Shown: piece by piece, positions 14,864-23,669 of the stretch | How positions within the stretch are numbered: the stretch's first letter is position 1 | How the letters are laid out: every line of letters begins with the position of its first letter | Assembly: GCA_024279915.1 (NCBI GenBank) | Contig: JAJRRB010000019.1 | Coordinates: forward strand, 27,586-91,585 | Direction: 5' to 3' | DNA length: 64,000 bases | Source of the DNA: Deltaproteobacteria bacterium | GTDB taxonomy: Bacteria; Desulfobacterota; Desulfuromonadia; Desulfuromonadales; BM103 | Position numbers and translations under genes: made by a program | Notes under the pieces: model-generated | The model's input: the letters and a program-made list of their open reading frames with translations, nothing else | What the model was told of the DNA's origin: nothing | Database searches by the model: none

Positions 14864-17011
14864 ATGAATAAACAAGAACGCAGTCGTCATTATCAGGATC
14901 GGGTCCGCAAGGCGATAGCGAAGCCCAGCCTGCAGGACACCCTGCATCGTTTTGCCGACGCATACGTCGTTGCTCGCGAGGCGGCCTTTGCCGGCCATGA
15001 TTTCGAAGCTTTGCGTAGGGCTATTGGTGAGATGAAGGACCAGGTTCGGGATAATCTGTCACGCTACCAGGCAGAATTTACTGCCAATGCCGAGGCGGCG
15101 GGAGCGACGGTTTTTGTTGCTAAAGATGCTGCTGCTGCTAATGCCTATATCTGTAACCTCGCCAAAGATCGGGGTGTCAAAAAAGTCGTCAAAAGCAAGA
15201 GCATGGCGAGTGAAGAGATTCATCTGAGTCGTGCGCTGAATGAAGCGGGTGTCGAAACGCTGGAAACGGATCTGGGCGAATGGATCCTGCAGTTGTCAGG
15301 TGAAAGACCAAGCCACATGGTGATGCCGGCGATTCACATGCTCAAGGAGGAGGTTGCCGAACTCTTCAGTGAAGTGACCGGTAAAGAGGAGCCAGCCGAG
15401 ATTCCTCATCTGGTCCGTCTTGCCCGTGAACAGTTGCGTCAGGGCTACCTTGATGCCGATATGGGAATTACCGGGGCCAACGTCGCGATTGCCGAAACCG
15501 GGGGGATCGCTCTGGTTACCAACGAGGGCAACGCCCGCCTGACGACCACCCTGCCGAAAATTCATGTGGCCCTGGTTGGCCTGGAAAAGCTGGTGCCGAC
15601 TATTGAGGATGCCAATCGGGTCATCAACGTGCTGCCGAAGAATGCCACCGGTCAGCTGATCACTTCCTACATCACCTGGATTCGTGGTGCAGTCCCCTGT
15701 GCTGATGAGAGCAAGGAGTTGCACATTGTCCTGCTCGATAATGGTCGCACTGCTCTGGCAGAATCGCCACATTGTCGGGATGCTCTTCGATGCATTAAAT
15801 GCGGTGCATGTGCCAACGTCTGTCCGGTTTACCAGACGGTCGGTGGCCATGTCTTTGGTCACATCTACATCAGCGCGATCGGCGTTATTCTGACTGCCTT
15901 TTTCCACGGTCTGGACAATGCTTCTGAACTGGTCCGTGCCTGCATCGGTTGCCGCGCCTGTGTCGCTGTTTGCCCGAGCAATATTGATCTTGAGAGTATC
16001 ATCCTGCATCTGCGCGAAGTGCTCGGCGAAGAAGAAGGTGTCGGTGTCGGCAAATCTTTGGTGTTCAAGAAGGTGATGCGTAATCGCAAGCTTTTCCACG
16101 GCATGTTGCGTGCAGCCAGTCTGTTGCAGAAACCGCTCACCCGCGGCGAGCGTACGATTCGTCATCTGCCACTCTTCTTCTCCAGCCTCACTGATTGGCG
16201 AACTTTGCCGGCAATTGCCGATAAGCCCTTGCGTGACCTGTGGAAAGGTCTCCCGCAGAAAGTTGAGAAACCACGCTATCGTGTCGCTTTTTTTGCCGGT
16301 TGCCTGAACGATTTTGTCTATCCTGAGATAGGAATCGATCTGGTCAAGGTACTGAATCACCTCGATGTGGAAGTGACTTTGCCGCTGGAGCAGAGCTGCT
16401 GTGGCGTACCGGCTCTTTATTCCGGGGACCGGGAGACTGCTGTCGCTATGGCTGAGCAGAACCTCGATGCCCTGCTGCACGATGATCCTGATTACGTCAT
16501 CACCTCCTGCCCGACCTGTACCATGTCCTTGCAACGCGACTTTGTCGATCTGCTCAAAGACAACCCGGTGTGGGCTGAGAAAGCCCAGAGGCTGGCCGAA
16601 ATCACCATTGATGTCGCTTGTTTTATCGCCGACAAGCTCGACGGTGCCGCTGATCTGGTCAAGAAAGCTGGTGCGGAGAAAGTCACTTACCATGATTCCT
16701 GTCATCTGAAACGTGGAGCTGGCGTCTGGCAGCAGCCAAGACAGCTCTTGACAGCGTCAGGCAATGACTTGGTCGAAATGGCTCACAGTGACCGTTGTTG
16801 TGGCTTTGGTGGCTCCTATTCTTTTACCAGTCATCCTGATATTGCTAAACAGATTCTGGGTGACAAGGTTGAGGATATTACTGCCAGTGGGGCAAGTTGC
16901 GTTGCTATGGATTGTCCGGGATGTTTGATGCAGATCCGTGGCGGATTGGAAAAACAGGAGATTGCAGTGCGGGCCAAGCACACGATAGAACTGTTGGCGG
17001 AGAAGTTGTAG
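14864..17011 (+). CDS. Fused L-lactate oxidase iron-sulfur protein LldF-LldE
   Basis: 715 residues from the ATG at 14864; a GTG 60 bases upstream lies inside the hairpin and is unlikely. The N-terminal LUD domain (about 60-300, ITGANVAIAETGGIALVTNEGN) and two [4Fe-4S] motifs (starting C310 CIKCGACANVCP and C360 CIGCRACVAVCP) equal LutB/LldF. The C-terminal third, with two CCG domains (C512 CCGVPA and C645 CCGFGG), equals LutA/LldE. Separate genes in Bacillus and Shewanella are one polypeptide here, a form known in Geobacter relatives. With LutC it oxidises L-lactate to pyruvate on the cytoplasmic face. No good ribosome site is visible. Confidence 0.9.
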   Translation: MNKQERSRHYQDRVRKAIAKPSLQDTLHRFADAYVVAREAAFAGHDFEALRRAIGEMKDQVRDNLSRYQAEFTANAEAAGATVFVAKDAAAANAYICNLAKDRGVKKVVKSKSMASEEIHLSRALNEAGVETLETDLGEWILQLSGERPSHMVMPAIHMLKEEVAELFSEVTGKEEPAEIPHLVRLAREQLRQGYLDADMGITGANVAIAETGGIALVTNEGNARLTTTLPKIHVALVGLEKLVPTIEDANRVINVLPKNATGQLITSYITWIRGAVPCADESKELHIVLLDNGRTALAESPHCRDALRCIKCGACANVCPVYQTVGGHVFGHIYISAIGVILTAFFHGLDNASELVRACIGCRACVAVCPSNIDLESIILHLREVLGEEEGVGVGKSLVFKKVMRNRKLFHGMLRAASLLQKPLTRGERTIRHLPLFFSSLTDWRTLPAIADKPLRDLWKGLPQKVEKPRYRVAFFAGCLNDFVYPEIGIDLVKVLNHLDVEVTLPLEQSCCGVPALYSGDRETAVAMAEQNLDALLHDDPDYVITSCPTCTMSLQRDFVDLLKDNPVWAEKAQRLAEITIDVACFIADKLDGAADLVKKAGAEKVTYHDSCHLKRGAGVWQQPRQLLTASGNDLVEMAHSDRCCGFGGSYSFTSHPDIAKQILGDKVEDITASGASCVAMDCPGCLMQIRGGLEKQEIAVRAKHTIELLAEKL

Positions 17012-17015
17012 CGGA

Positions 17016-17039
17016 GCCACTTCCCGAGCGGGAAGTGGC
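17016..17039. terminator. Hairpin between convergent lldEF and DUF302 genes
   Basis: Perfect 10-bp stem GCCACTTCCC / GGGAAGTGGC with a GAGC loop. No T tract on the plus strand, so termination may be inefficient; position between converging genes supports the call. Confidence 0.55.
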
Positions 17040-17047
17040 CCTGGAAA

Positions 17048-17452
17048 TCATTGGTTCAACTCCTCGATGATCTCTTCCATGAGGCACTTGACGTTAATCG
17101 AGGTTTCGATAGCAACCGGGCTTGAGATCATGTCCATGATTCTGGCCGGATCCTTGATCATGACTTTACAACCACCGGAATGAAGTTCATAGATGACGAT
17201 ATTACAAGGCATGAGCAGGCCGATGTTAGGGTCGGCCTTGAACAGCTGGCTTGCAAACTCCGGGTTGCAAGCACCGATAATAATGTAGCGTCCAAATTTA
17301 TCATGATCAGCATCACCCACGATCTCATGCAGGTTGAGCCGTGTATAAATCTGAAAGCCCTTCTCTTCCAATAGCTGTTGTACTTTTGCTATAGCTTCTT
17401 CAAATCCGAAGCCGACATCACAGCCGAATCCGTAATTACAGTCAACTGACAT
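17048..17452 (-). CDS. DUF302 family protein
   Basis: 134 residues from the ATG at 17452, which has a strong GGAGGTT site six bases upstream; the frame is open to 17545 but that extension has no ribosome site. The DUF302 fold is recognisable from FEEAIAKVQQLLEEKGFQIYTRLN, IIGACNPEFASQLF, then IGLLMPCNIVIYEL and the terminal helix. DUF302 proteins are small cytosolic or periplasmic alpha-beta proteins, often near thiol or metal homeostasis genes; biochemical role unknown. Cys residues at the N-terminus (CNYGFGCDVGFG) are a local peculiarity. Faces lldEF convergently. Confidence 0.8.
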   Translation of the reverse strand: MSVDCNYGFGCDVGFGFEEAIAKVQQLLEEKGFQIYTRLNLHEIVGDADHDKFGRYIIIGACNPEFASQLFKADPNIGLLMPCNIVIYELHSGGCKVMIKDPARIMDMISSPVAIETSINVKCLMEEIIEELNQ

Positions 17453-17627
17453 AGAACCTCCATTTATCGTTGGGCCGGTGGTATTAAACTCTGCGAACAT
17501 TATCGCGCATTTTTTACCAATCGGCCAACTAAATTCTTTACTCAACCTTGTCCGTCTACCCTTGGTGATACATACTGACTATGGCACAATCAGAATAGAC
17601 GATTAAACGACACCAAAGGACGCACAA

Positions 17628-18743
17628 ATGCCAAATCTGCAAGACAACCTCAGCCGTGCCATTGTCGAATTGCCCGCCAGTGCCTTAAAACGCATGCTCA
17701 AGCTGGTACGTCTGCTCGATCGCTTGAGCCGTCATCCCGCATATCGCGCGCAGGTTTACGCGCAAGTCCCTGAAGTTGCTGGTTGTGACCCAGTCCATGA
17801 TGCCGTTATGATGTGCTACGATTTTCACCTTGTTGGGGATGTCCCGCGGTTGATCGAAGTCAACACCAATGCTGGCGGTGGCTTGCTTGCCTATTTAGCG
17901 CATGAACCGTCATTACCAATCGAGCCAGCGTCTCTCAAGGAAAGTCTCAAAAAACGTCTACTGCTAACCTTTGCAGAAGAGATTTGCCAGTTTTCAGGTG
18001 GTAGTAAATCCAAACCGGAAAGGATTGTGATTCTTGATGAGAATCCGACCCAACAGTTCCTCTACCCGGAGATGTGTGCCTTTGCCGACCTTTTCAATGT
18101 CTGGGGGGTGCCCACTGAAATTGTCGATCCGCAGCAGCTTGAAGCCTCAGCCGAAGGAGTTTGGTTCAAAGGTCAACCTGTCGATCTGGTCTACAATCGT
18201 CATTGTGATTTTTACTTGGAAAGTGAGAACATGGCTGGGTTACGAGCAGCTTATCTGGCGGGTAATGTCTGCCTGACACCCAATCCACATAGTTACGGGC
18301 TGCTCGCTGACAAACGCAGGCTGGTGCTCTGGACAGATCCGGTAAAAAGGGCAAACTTCTCACTTACTACTGACGAACAGGCTCTTCTCGACCAAACGAT
18401 CCCTGTTTCTTCTCTTCTCGCTGATCTCGACCTGCAGCAGCTTTGGTCGGTCAGAAAACAACGTGTATTCAAACCGGTCGATAGCTTTGGCAGCAAAGGT
18501 GTTTTGCTTGGTACAAAGATCAGCCGTACACGGTTTGATCAACTACCCGTTGAGTCAACTCTTGTTCAGGAGCTGGTTCCACCCTCCCTCACCGAGGTTC
18601 CCGGTACAGATCCGATGAAGACCGATCTACGCCTCTATGCTTATCGTGATCGGCCGCTTGGTGTCACCGCCCGCCTTTATCGTGGTCAAGTAACCAACCT
18701 GCGTACGCCGGGTGGCGGCTTTGCCCCAGTCAAGGTGGTTTGA
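17628..18743 (+). CDS. ATP-grasp-like protein of unknown function
   Basis: 371 residues, no signal peptide. I do not recognise a named family. Features that look like an ATP-grasp ligase: PRLIEVNTNAGGGLLAYLA (about 83-101), RVFKPVDSFGSKGVLLGTK with the Lys/Ser-Lys-Gly nucleotide loop (about 284-302), and the acidic/Arg-rich DLRLYAYRDRPLGVTARLY near the end. The EVNTN segment comes before the KP..GSKG loop, so the fold may be permuted, as in glutathionylspermidine-synthase-like proteins. It stands alone, 175 bases from its neighbour, with an AAGGA ribosome site. Substrate unknown. Confidence 0.6.
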   Translation: MPNLQDNLSRAIVELPASALKRMLKLVRLLDRLSRHPAYRAQVYAQVPEVAGCDPVHDAVMMCYDFHLVGDVPRLIEVNTNAGGGLLAYLAHEPSLPIEPASLKESLKKRLLLTFAEEICQFSGGSKSKPERIVILDENPTQQFLYPEMCAFADLFNVWGVPTEIVDPQQLEASAEGVWFKGQPVDLVYNRHCDFYLESENMAGLRAAYLAGNVCLTPNPHSYGLLADKRRLVLWTDPVKRANFSLTTDEQALLDQTIPVSSLLADLDLQQLWSVRKQRVFKPVDSFGSKGVLLGTKISRTRFDQLPVESTLVQELVPPSLTEVPGTDPMKTDLRLYAYRDRPLGVTARLYRGQVTNLRTPGGGFAPVKVV

Positions 18744-18877
18744 TACCCAATTCTTCCCATAGAAATTTGACCATTTCACTTAACTAATTGCTGTCTTTAA
18801 TAAGAAATAAGTTGACCTCCCTTCTGGGCATGATTAATATATCCTAACTAGAGGATGTAAATGTGTGGAGGGGAATA

Positions 18878-19543
18878 ATGATTTTTAATCTTGATTGCAG
18901 TACAGGATTTCGTCCAAAGTTGCTTTTGTCGCTTTCGGGGTTTGGTCTGTTCAGCCTGCTACTCTGCAGTTATACTATCGGTTCCAGTTACCTGTCGGTT
19001 TCAGGTTACGGTGATTGGGGAGTTCCCGGTCAAGAGTTGGTGGTCTGGCTCTGCCTGCTCGGTATGGTGATCATGGCCATTTCCCTGCTGGGGCTCTTTC
19101 CCAGTAAGCTCAGATGCGCCTCAATGGCAGTTTTCATCGGTTCCGGAATGATGGTTACCTTAAGCGTGATTTCTCTAAAATCAGCAGATACTATACGTAT
19201 GCAGGGTTTTGAGAGACTCACCCATGAAGCCGCTCCCCTTGTCGAAGCCATTAATGCCTACAATAAAGAATTCGGGCATCCCCCGGAAAACCTTGAAGGA
19301 CTGCATGTGAACTACCCGCAGGGATATACAGTCAAGGGAGATGAACTGCCTGATTTCGAATATTTACCCGGCGATCTGGCGAAGGACCGTTATCATGGCA
19401 ACCCCTGGGTCCTGATGCTGGAGACGCCAACGGGGCCCTTGCGTTGGGATCAATTCCTCTATTACCCGCTACAGAACTATCCTTCCTTAAGCCGTGGTGG
19501 CTGGGTCGAAAAGATCGGGGCGTGGGCGTATGTTCACGAATAA
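18878..19543 (+). CDS. Hypothetical membrane protein
   Basis: 221 residues from the ATG at 18878, preceded at a good distance by GGAGGGG. Three hydrophobic segments (about 17-40, 55-75, 85-103) are followed by a soluble C-terminal part (105-221) beginning EAAPLVEAINAYNKEFGHPPENLEGL. That stretch resembles the region after the N-terminal helix of type II pseudopilins (long helix followed by a Pro-Pro turn), but there is no prepilin cleavage site. Single gene ended by the hairpin at 19594-19629. Function unknown. Confidence 0.65.
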   Translation: MIFNLDCSTGFRPKLLLSLSGFGLFSLLLCSYTIGSSYLSVSGYGDWGVPGQELVVWLCLLGMVIMAISLLGLFPSKLRCASMAVFIGSGMMVTLSVISLKSADTIRMQGFERLTHEAAPLVEAINAYNKEFGHPPENLEGLHVNYPQGYTVKGDELPDFEYLPGDLAKDRYHGNPWVLMLETPTGPLRWDQFLYYPLQNYPSLSRGGWVEKIGAWAYVHE

Positions 19544-19593
19544 GCCTCGTGAACATAGCTGTCAGAAGTAAGCTTGAAGCCATAAGGAAAAGT

Positions 19594-19629
19594 AAAACGG
19601 AGCCGATTAATGTCGTGGCTCCGTTTTTT
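19594..19629 (+). terminator. Rho-independent terminator
   Basis: AAAACGGAGCC (19594-19604) pairs with GGCTCCGTTTT (19617-19627), followed by more T. The A run on the 5' side makes it usable from both strands, between the membrane-protein gene (plus) and the receiver/TPR gene (minus). Confidence 0.88.
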
Positions 19630-19669
19630 CTTTAATGATATTTAACGTTGTTCTCAGGTCTTACAGCTG

Positions 19670-21664
19670 TTACCTGAACATCCGTTTAAAAAGGCCCTTC
19701 TTCTGTTGATCCTGCTGTTCCTTCAGGCTTCGCAGCCCTTTGCGAGCCATCGTTTGACGAGCATCCAGTTTCAAAGCTTTGTTAAATTCAGCTTCAGCCA
19801 TCGATTCCTGGCCTGCTTCGAAAAGCATCCAGCCTTTGTAGGCAAAAGCAAGGGAAGTACGTTCCATGGTGATCGATTTATTAATCATCTGCTTGGCTTT
19901 GTTCAGCATGGCCTGGCTGGCTGAGTATTTGGGGTTGCGGTAGATCGCCCAAGCCAGGTTGGCGAGGTAGTCACCGTTGTTGGAATCGGCATTAACCGCG
20001 TCCTGCAAGGACTTCTCAGCGTTATCCCATTCCTCCATCTCCAGGAACACCTTGCCAGATTCTGCCTGTACCTGGGCCTGGAAGCGGTCATCACCCTTGT
20101 GGCCAAGGCCGATCTTGTCTGCACCGTACATTTCGTCATAACGCTCTTTTTTGACGACATCGGTCAGAGTGTCATACGCTGTGGCGACTTTCGAGAGAAT
20201 CTCCTCAACCAGAACGGCATCTTCGCCACCAAGTTGCATGAGGACTTCCGGGCCGAATTTGCGGGTGATAGCAAAGTAGCGTTCTTTGAGTCGCTCAATG
20301 GAGAATTTGGCTGGTTTGATGCCGAACACCTCATAGTGATTTTTGTCCTCAAGGCTTTTGGCGATCAGGCGCACCTCCTGAGAGAGGTCATCTGTCTGGG
20401 CTGGCTTAACTCCGGCCGGCATTGACTGGCCACTGGAACTTTCTGATGCAGCAGCTGTCGCAGAGCCTTCAGCATCAACTTCACTGTCGTCAACCAGATC
20501 GGTGAAGCTCTCAAAAGTTTCCTCGATGACAACTTCAACTTCTTCTTCAACGGCATTAAAGAGGGCTCGCAGTGGCAGGTTGCCAGGGTCAGCCGATGGG
20601 GTTGCCACTGCAGCGAAGCGTGCCATGTTCAGGCCGGTCAGGGTCAGGAGCAGTGGCCCGGGATCAAAATCATCGTCAAGCAATGTGCCTAGCTTGCATT
20701 GACCATCTATCTTCTGGACAAAATGTTTTTCAGCTTCGTTAAGACGCAGGAAATTGATGTGCCGATAGTAGTTGCTGTCGAGCAGGATGAACTTGTCCTT
20801 GAAGGTTTGCAGCAGCTGTGTACCAGTTTTCCCCGCGTGTTTATGAAACCCTTCATAAAAAAGCTGTGGCACATTTAGTGTGATCAGCTGCAGCGACTCG
20901 GGTGCCGGTATTGCTTTCCAATGAGCGAGGGCAGGCCCACTGCCGAAAGCGCAAAGCAGTTCCTGGTTGAGATAGTCCATTTCGGCTTGCAGAAGATCGT
21001 TGTATTGCAGGCAACCGATCTGCACCAGGCTGTCATGGCGATAGGTAGCCGTGGTTGTGAAGTAGTTATATTCGTCAAGAGTAATCTGACCGCGATTGCA
21101 GAGAAAATCACCAAAGTCACGACTCTTGAAACCGGGGCGCAACGCAACCGGGGCACCATTAATAAATGTCAATAAGCGTACAGTGTCGGGATACTTCAAA
21201 GTCAGGAGCCCGGAAAAACGCTTTAAAAAAGCGGTGCGCAGCTGTTGTGCAAAAGGACGGGCTTCACCAGCTGAGACTGCGGGTGTCGAGGTTGTCGGAC
21301 TGAATGTCTGGTGAATTGCAGACATAAGCACGGAAGCCTTCAGAGGTTTTTCCAGGTAATGGCGAATGCCGAGAGCTTTGGCGGCAGTCTGAAACTTTTC
21401 GCCTTTATAGAAACCGGTCAGAACAATGACTGGCAGTTTACTGGTGCGTGGGCTTTGCCGCAACTTTTTGATCAGCTCAATGCCGTGCAGGCCAGTCAGC
21501 TTGAGTTCGAGTAACAACAGGTCTGGCGGTTCGGCAGCAATCGCTCGCAGAGCGGTAATGCCGTCGCTCGCGTGTTGGACATTGAAGCCCTGTTGCTTGA
21601 GCCGCTCGATTATTGCTGTCGCCAGTTGTTGATTTGCTTCAGTCAGCAGGATGCGTTTTGCCAT
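19670..21664 (-). CDS. Degenerate receiver - J-like - TPR scaffold protein
   Basis: 664 residues. Residues 1-123 form a CheY-like receiver (MAKRILLTEANQQ, KLPVIVLTGF, K in YLEKPLK), but the phosphoacceptor Asp is Glu (E53 in LLLLELKLTGLHG) and one pocket Asp is missing. A middle region (125-350) resembles DUF4388/PATAN-type domains of delta-proteobacteria. An acidic linker follows. Residues 441-515 resemble a DnaJ J-domain (NHYEVFGIKPAKFSIERL) in which HPD is replaced by GPE. Residues 530-650 are TPR repeats. The protein probably acts as a signalling scaffold rather than a phosphorylated switch. The ATG lies 31 bases beyond the frame end of mltG. Confidence 0.75.
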   Translation of the reverse strand: MAKRILLTEANQQLATAIIERLKQQGFNVQHASDGITALRAIAAEPPDLLLLELKLTGLHGIELIKKLRQSPRTSKLPVIVLTGFYKGEKFQTAAKALGIRHYLEKPLKASVLMSAIHQTFSPTTSTPAVSAGEARPFAQQLRTAFLKRFSGLLTLKYPDTVRLLTFINGAPVALRPGFKSRDFGDFLCNRGQITLDEYNYFTTTATYRHDSLVQIGCLQYNDLLQAEMDYLNQELLCAFGSGPALAHWKAIPAPESLQLITLNVPQLFYEGFHKHAGKTGTQLLQTFKDKFILLDSNYYRHINFLRLNEAEKHFVQKIDGQCKLGTLLDDDFDPGPLLLTLTGLNMARFAAVATPSADPGNLPLRALFNAVEEEVEVVIEETFESFTDLVDDSEVDAEGSATAAASESSSGQSMPAGVKPAQTDDLSQEVRLIAKSLEDKNHYEVFGIKPAKFSIERLKERYFAITRKFGPEVLMQLGGEDAVLVEEILSKVATAYDTLTDVVKKERYDEMYGADKIGLGHKGDDRFQAQVQAESGKVFLEMEEWDNAEKSLQDAVNADSNNGDYLANLAWAIYRNPKYSASQAMLNKAKQMINKSITMERTSLAFAYKGWMLFEAGQESMAEAEFNKALKLDARQTMARKGLRSLKEQQDQQKKGLFKRMFR

Positions 21665-21690
21665 GCCTGTTGCCTTCCTCTTTAGACGAT

Positions 21691-22695
21691 TCAGCGACGA
21701 AGTTGATAACGCCGCACCGCCCGGTTGTGATCTTTCAGGTTTGTACTGAACTTGTGAGTGCCGTCACCTCGCGCTACAAAATAGAGGTCTTTGCTTACTG
21801 CAGGGTTAGCCGTCGCATGGAGTGCGAATTGTCCCGGACTGGCAATTGGGCCGAGGGGCAGACCCCTCTTCCTGTAGGTATTGTAAGGAGTCGGCGTTTC
21901 AAGATGTTTACGGGTCAGGTTGCCGTCAAAATCAGTAATACCATAAATTACGGTCGGATCCGCCTGCAAAGCGATGCCGCGCTTCAGGCGGTTGTTGAAA
22001 ACCGCTGAGATCAGGGGCATTTCCATAACATTCCCAGCTTCTTTCTGAATGATTGATGCCAGGGTGATCAGTTGGTGAGTGTTGAGATTGAGAGCTGCGG
22101 CACTTTTGAGTAATTCAGGAGTTAAGTGCGCGCGCAGCTGCGCGACCATGGCATGTAACTGCTGGCGTGGTGTTGTCGAAGAAGTGTAGGTATAGGTCTC
22201 CGGGAAGAGATAGCCTTCCAGAGAGGTTGCGTCAATCTTCAGATCGCTCAAGAATTCAACATCGTTGTATAGCAAGAGGAACTCTTGGGCAGAACCGATG
22301 CCGGTTTTCTCCAGACGGGCTGTAATCTCCTGCAGATTAAAGCCCTCGGGGATCGTGACTTGGAACTTGCGGATATCGCCAGCAACCAGGCGCGCGAGGA
22401 TGTCATCCGGTTTGGTTGAGGTTTTGAAGAGGTATTCACCGGCGTGTATCTGTGCTGTGGCTTTGCGCCAGCGGGCCAGAAGTGTGAAGCGCTTGGCGTC
22501 ACTGATTATGCCAGCTTGCTGGAGCTGATTGGCTATCCGTACGAAGGAACTGCCGGATTTAATCTCAACCACTTGTGGCTCTGTCGGAGCAATCGCCGTG
22601 GCGACAAAATTTTGCAGCCAGAGGCCAATGCACAACAGGGAAATGCTGATCATGGCAAAGAGAATCAGAGCTAGTTTCCTGGGGTGCAAAGTCAT
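21691..22695 (-). CDS. mltG: Endolytic murein transglycosylase MltG
   Basis: 334 residues. A single N-terminal TM anchor (about 8-30), then a LysM-like domain (EIKSGSSFVRIANQLQQAGI) and the YceG catalytic domain. Catalytic Glu is in LASIIQKEAG; other conserved stretches are IPEGFNLQEI, LEGYLFPETYTY, LQADPTVIYG and TPYNTYRKRGLPLGPI. The enzyme cleaves nascent glycan strands and sets their length. The ribosome site is weak. Order on the minus strand: plsY, mltG, receiver/TPR gene. Confidence 0.93.
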   Translation of the reverse strand: MTLHPRKLALILFAMISISLLCIGLWLQNFVATAIAPTEPQVVEIKSGSSFVRIANQLQQAGIISDAKRFTLLARWRKATAQIHAGEYLFKTSTKPDDILARLVAGDIRKFQVTIPEGFNLQEITARLEKTGIGSAQEFLLLYNDVEFLSDLKIDATSLEGYLFPETYTYTSSTTPRQQLHAMVAQLRAHLTPELLKSAAALNLNTHQLITLASIIQKEAGNVMEMPLISAVFNNRLKRGIALQADPTVIYGITDFDGNLTRKHLETPTPYNTYRKRGLPLGPIASPGQFALHATANPAVSKDLYFVARGDGTHKFSTNLKDHNRAVRRYQLRR

Positions 22696-22801
22696 TAAAA
22701 TGCGTGCTCCAAAAAATCGTCGGTGAAAGGTCAGGTTATTGTTGGAGGGTCCTCAGGAAAAGTCAAGAGAGGCGCCAGTCGATCCATTTTGGAAAGGTTT
22801 G

Positions 22802-23398
22802 TCACACTTTAAAACGGTTTTCTGTGCCATCCAGAAGGCGACGAATATTGGTTCGGTGCCGCCAGGTCACCAGCGTGGCAATAAAGAGGGCTGTCAGGAA
22901 AATCGGCTGGGGGTAGTTCAGCATCAGGATCAACAACGGTGCTGACATGGCTGCCAGTATCGAACCGAGGGAAACGTAACGGGTTATGGCAACTGCGATG
23001 ATAAAAATAATAACCGCGCCGAGCACTGCTTTTGGCGAGAGGATCAGGAAGACACCGAGGGCTATGGCAATGCCCTTACCGCCTTTGAATTTAAGGTAGA
23101 TTGGATAGCAGTGACCGATGATGGCAATACAACAGGCGACACCGAGCTGGGTCGGGGTTGGTGACATCCAGCTCCTGAAAGCCAGCAGCGGTAAAAACCC
23201 CTTTAGAATATCGCCGACGAGGGTTAGGACACCGGCCAACTTACCCGCCACTCGGTAAACGTTTGTTGCTCCTATATTGCCGCTACCTGCCTGGCGGACA
23301 TCTTCGCTGCCCATCAGACGCGAGAGAACGACGCCGGTTGGAATGGCAGCGATCAGGTAAATGATGAACAGAATAACCATAAAGGCCAGTGTGTTCAT
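22802..23398 (-). CDS. plsY: Acyl-phosphate glycerol-3-phosphate acyltransferase PlsY
   Basis: 198 residues from the ATG at 23398 (MNTLAFMVILF); the frame continues 45 bases upstream but the family starts with this first TM helix. Five TM helices. The three PlsY motifs are visible: GSGNIGATNVYR, KFKGGKGIA, and the C-terminal VTWRHRTNIRRLLDGTEN. It transfers an acyl group from acyl phosphate to sn-glycerol 3-phosphate in the first step of phospholipid synthesis. Confidence 0.93.
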   Translation of the reverse strand: MNTLAFMVILFIIYLIAAIPTGVVLSRLMGSEDVRQAGSGNIGATNVYRVAGKLAGVLTLVGDILKGFLPLLAFRSWMSPTPTQLGVACCIAIIGHCYPIYLKFKGGKGIAIALGVFLILSPKAVLGAVIIFIIAVAITRYVSLGSILAAMSAPLLILMLNYPQPIFLTALFIATLVTWRHRTNIRRLLDGTENRFKV

Positions 23399-23669
23399 TT
23401 TGATCTCAAAAAGACAAAAAGTAACCCCGATGGGGCTATGCAATGATTAGAGTCAGTACAAAGTTTCTAGCATGGCAGGTCGAAAATCACAAGAGCATTC
23501 CCTATGAAACGGGGCTATGCCAGGTCAGGTTAAACCTGTAAAGAGGGCTCACACTTAAGTTGCTTCTGAGTGGAGGTCCTGCTGTTTTGTTTATATGTGT
23601 GAAATTGACGATACTGCTGTTATAGTCATAACTCTCGTTGTCTCTACCCTATTTTCCCAGGAGCCTGCC

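Noticed and set aside
15296..16705. Long open frame antisense to lldEF (469 codons)
   Set aside because: It lies wholly inside a well-conserved gene, has no conserved motif and no ribosome site; it is a shadow frame.
23399..23669. c-di-GMP (GEMM) or other riboswitch before mipA
   Set aside because: The GGGGCTATGC repeats were examined, but no conserved GEMM core or tetraloop/receptor pattern is present.
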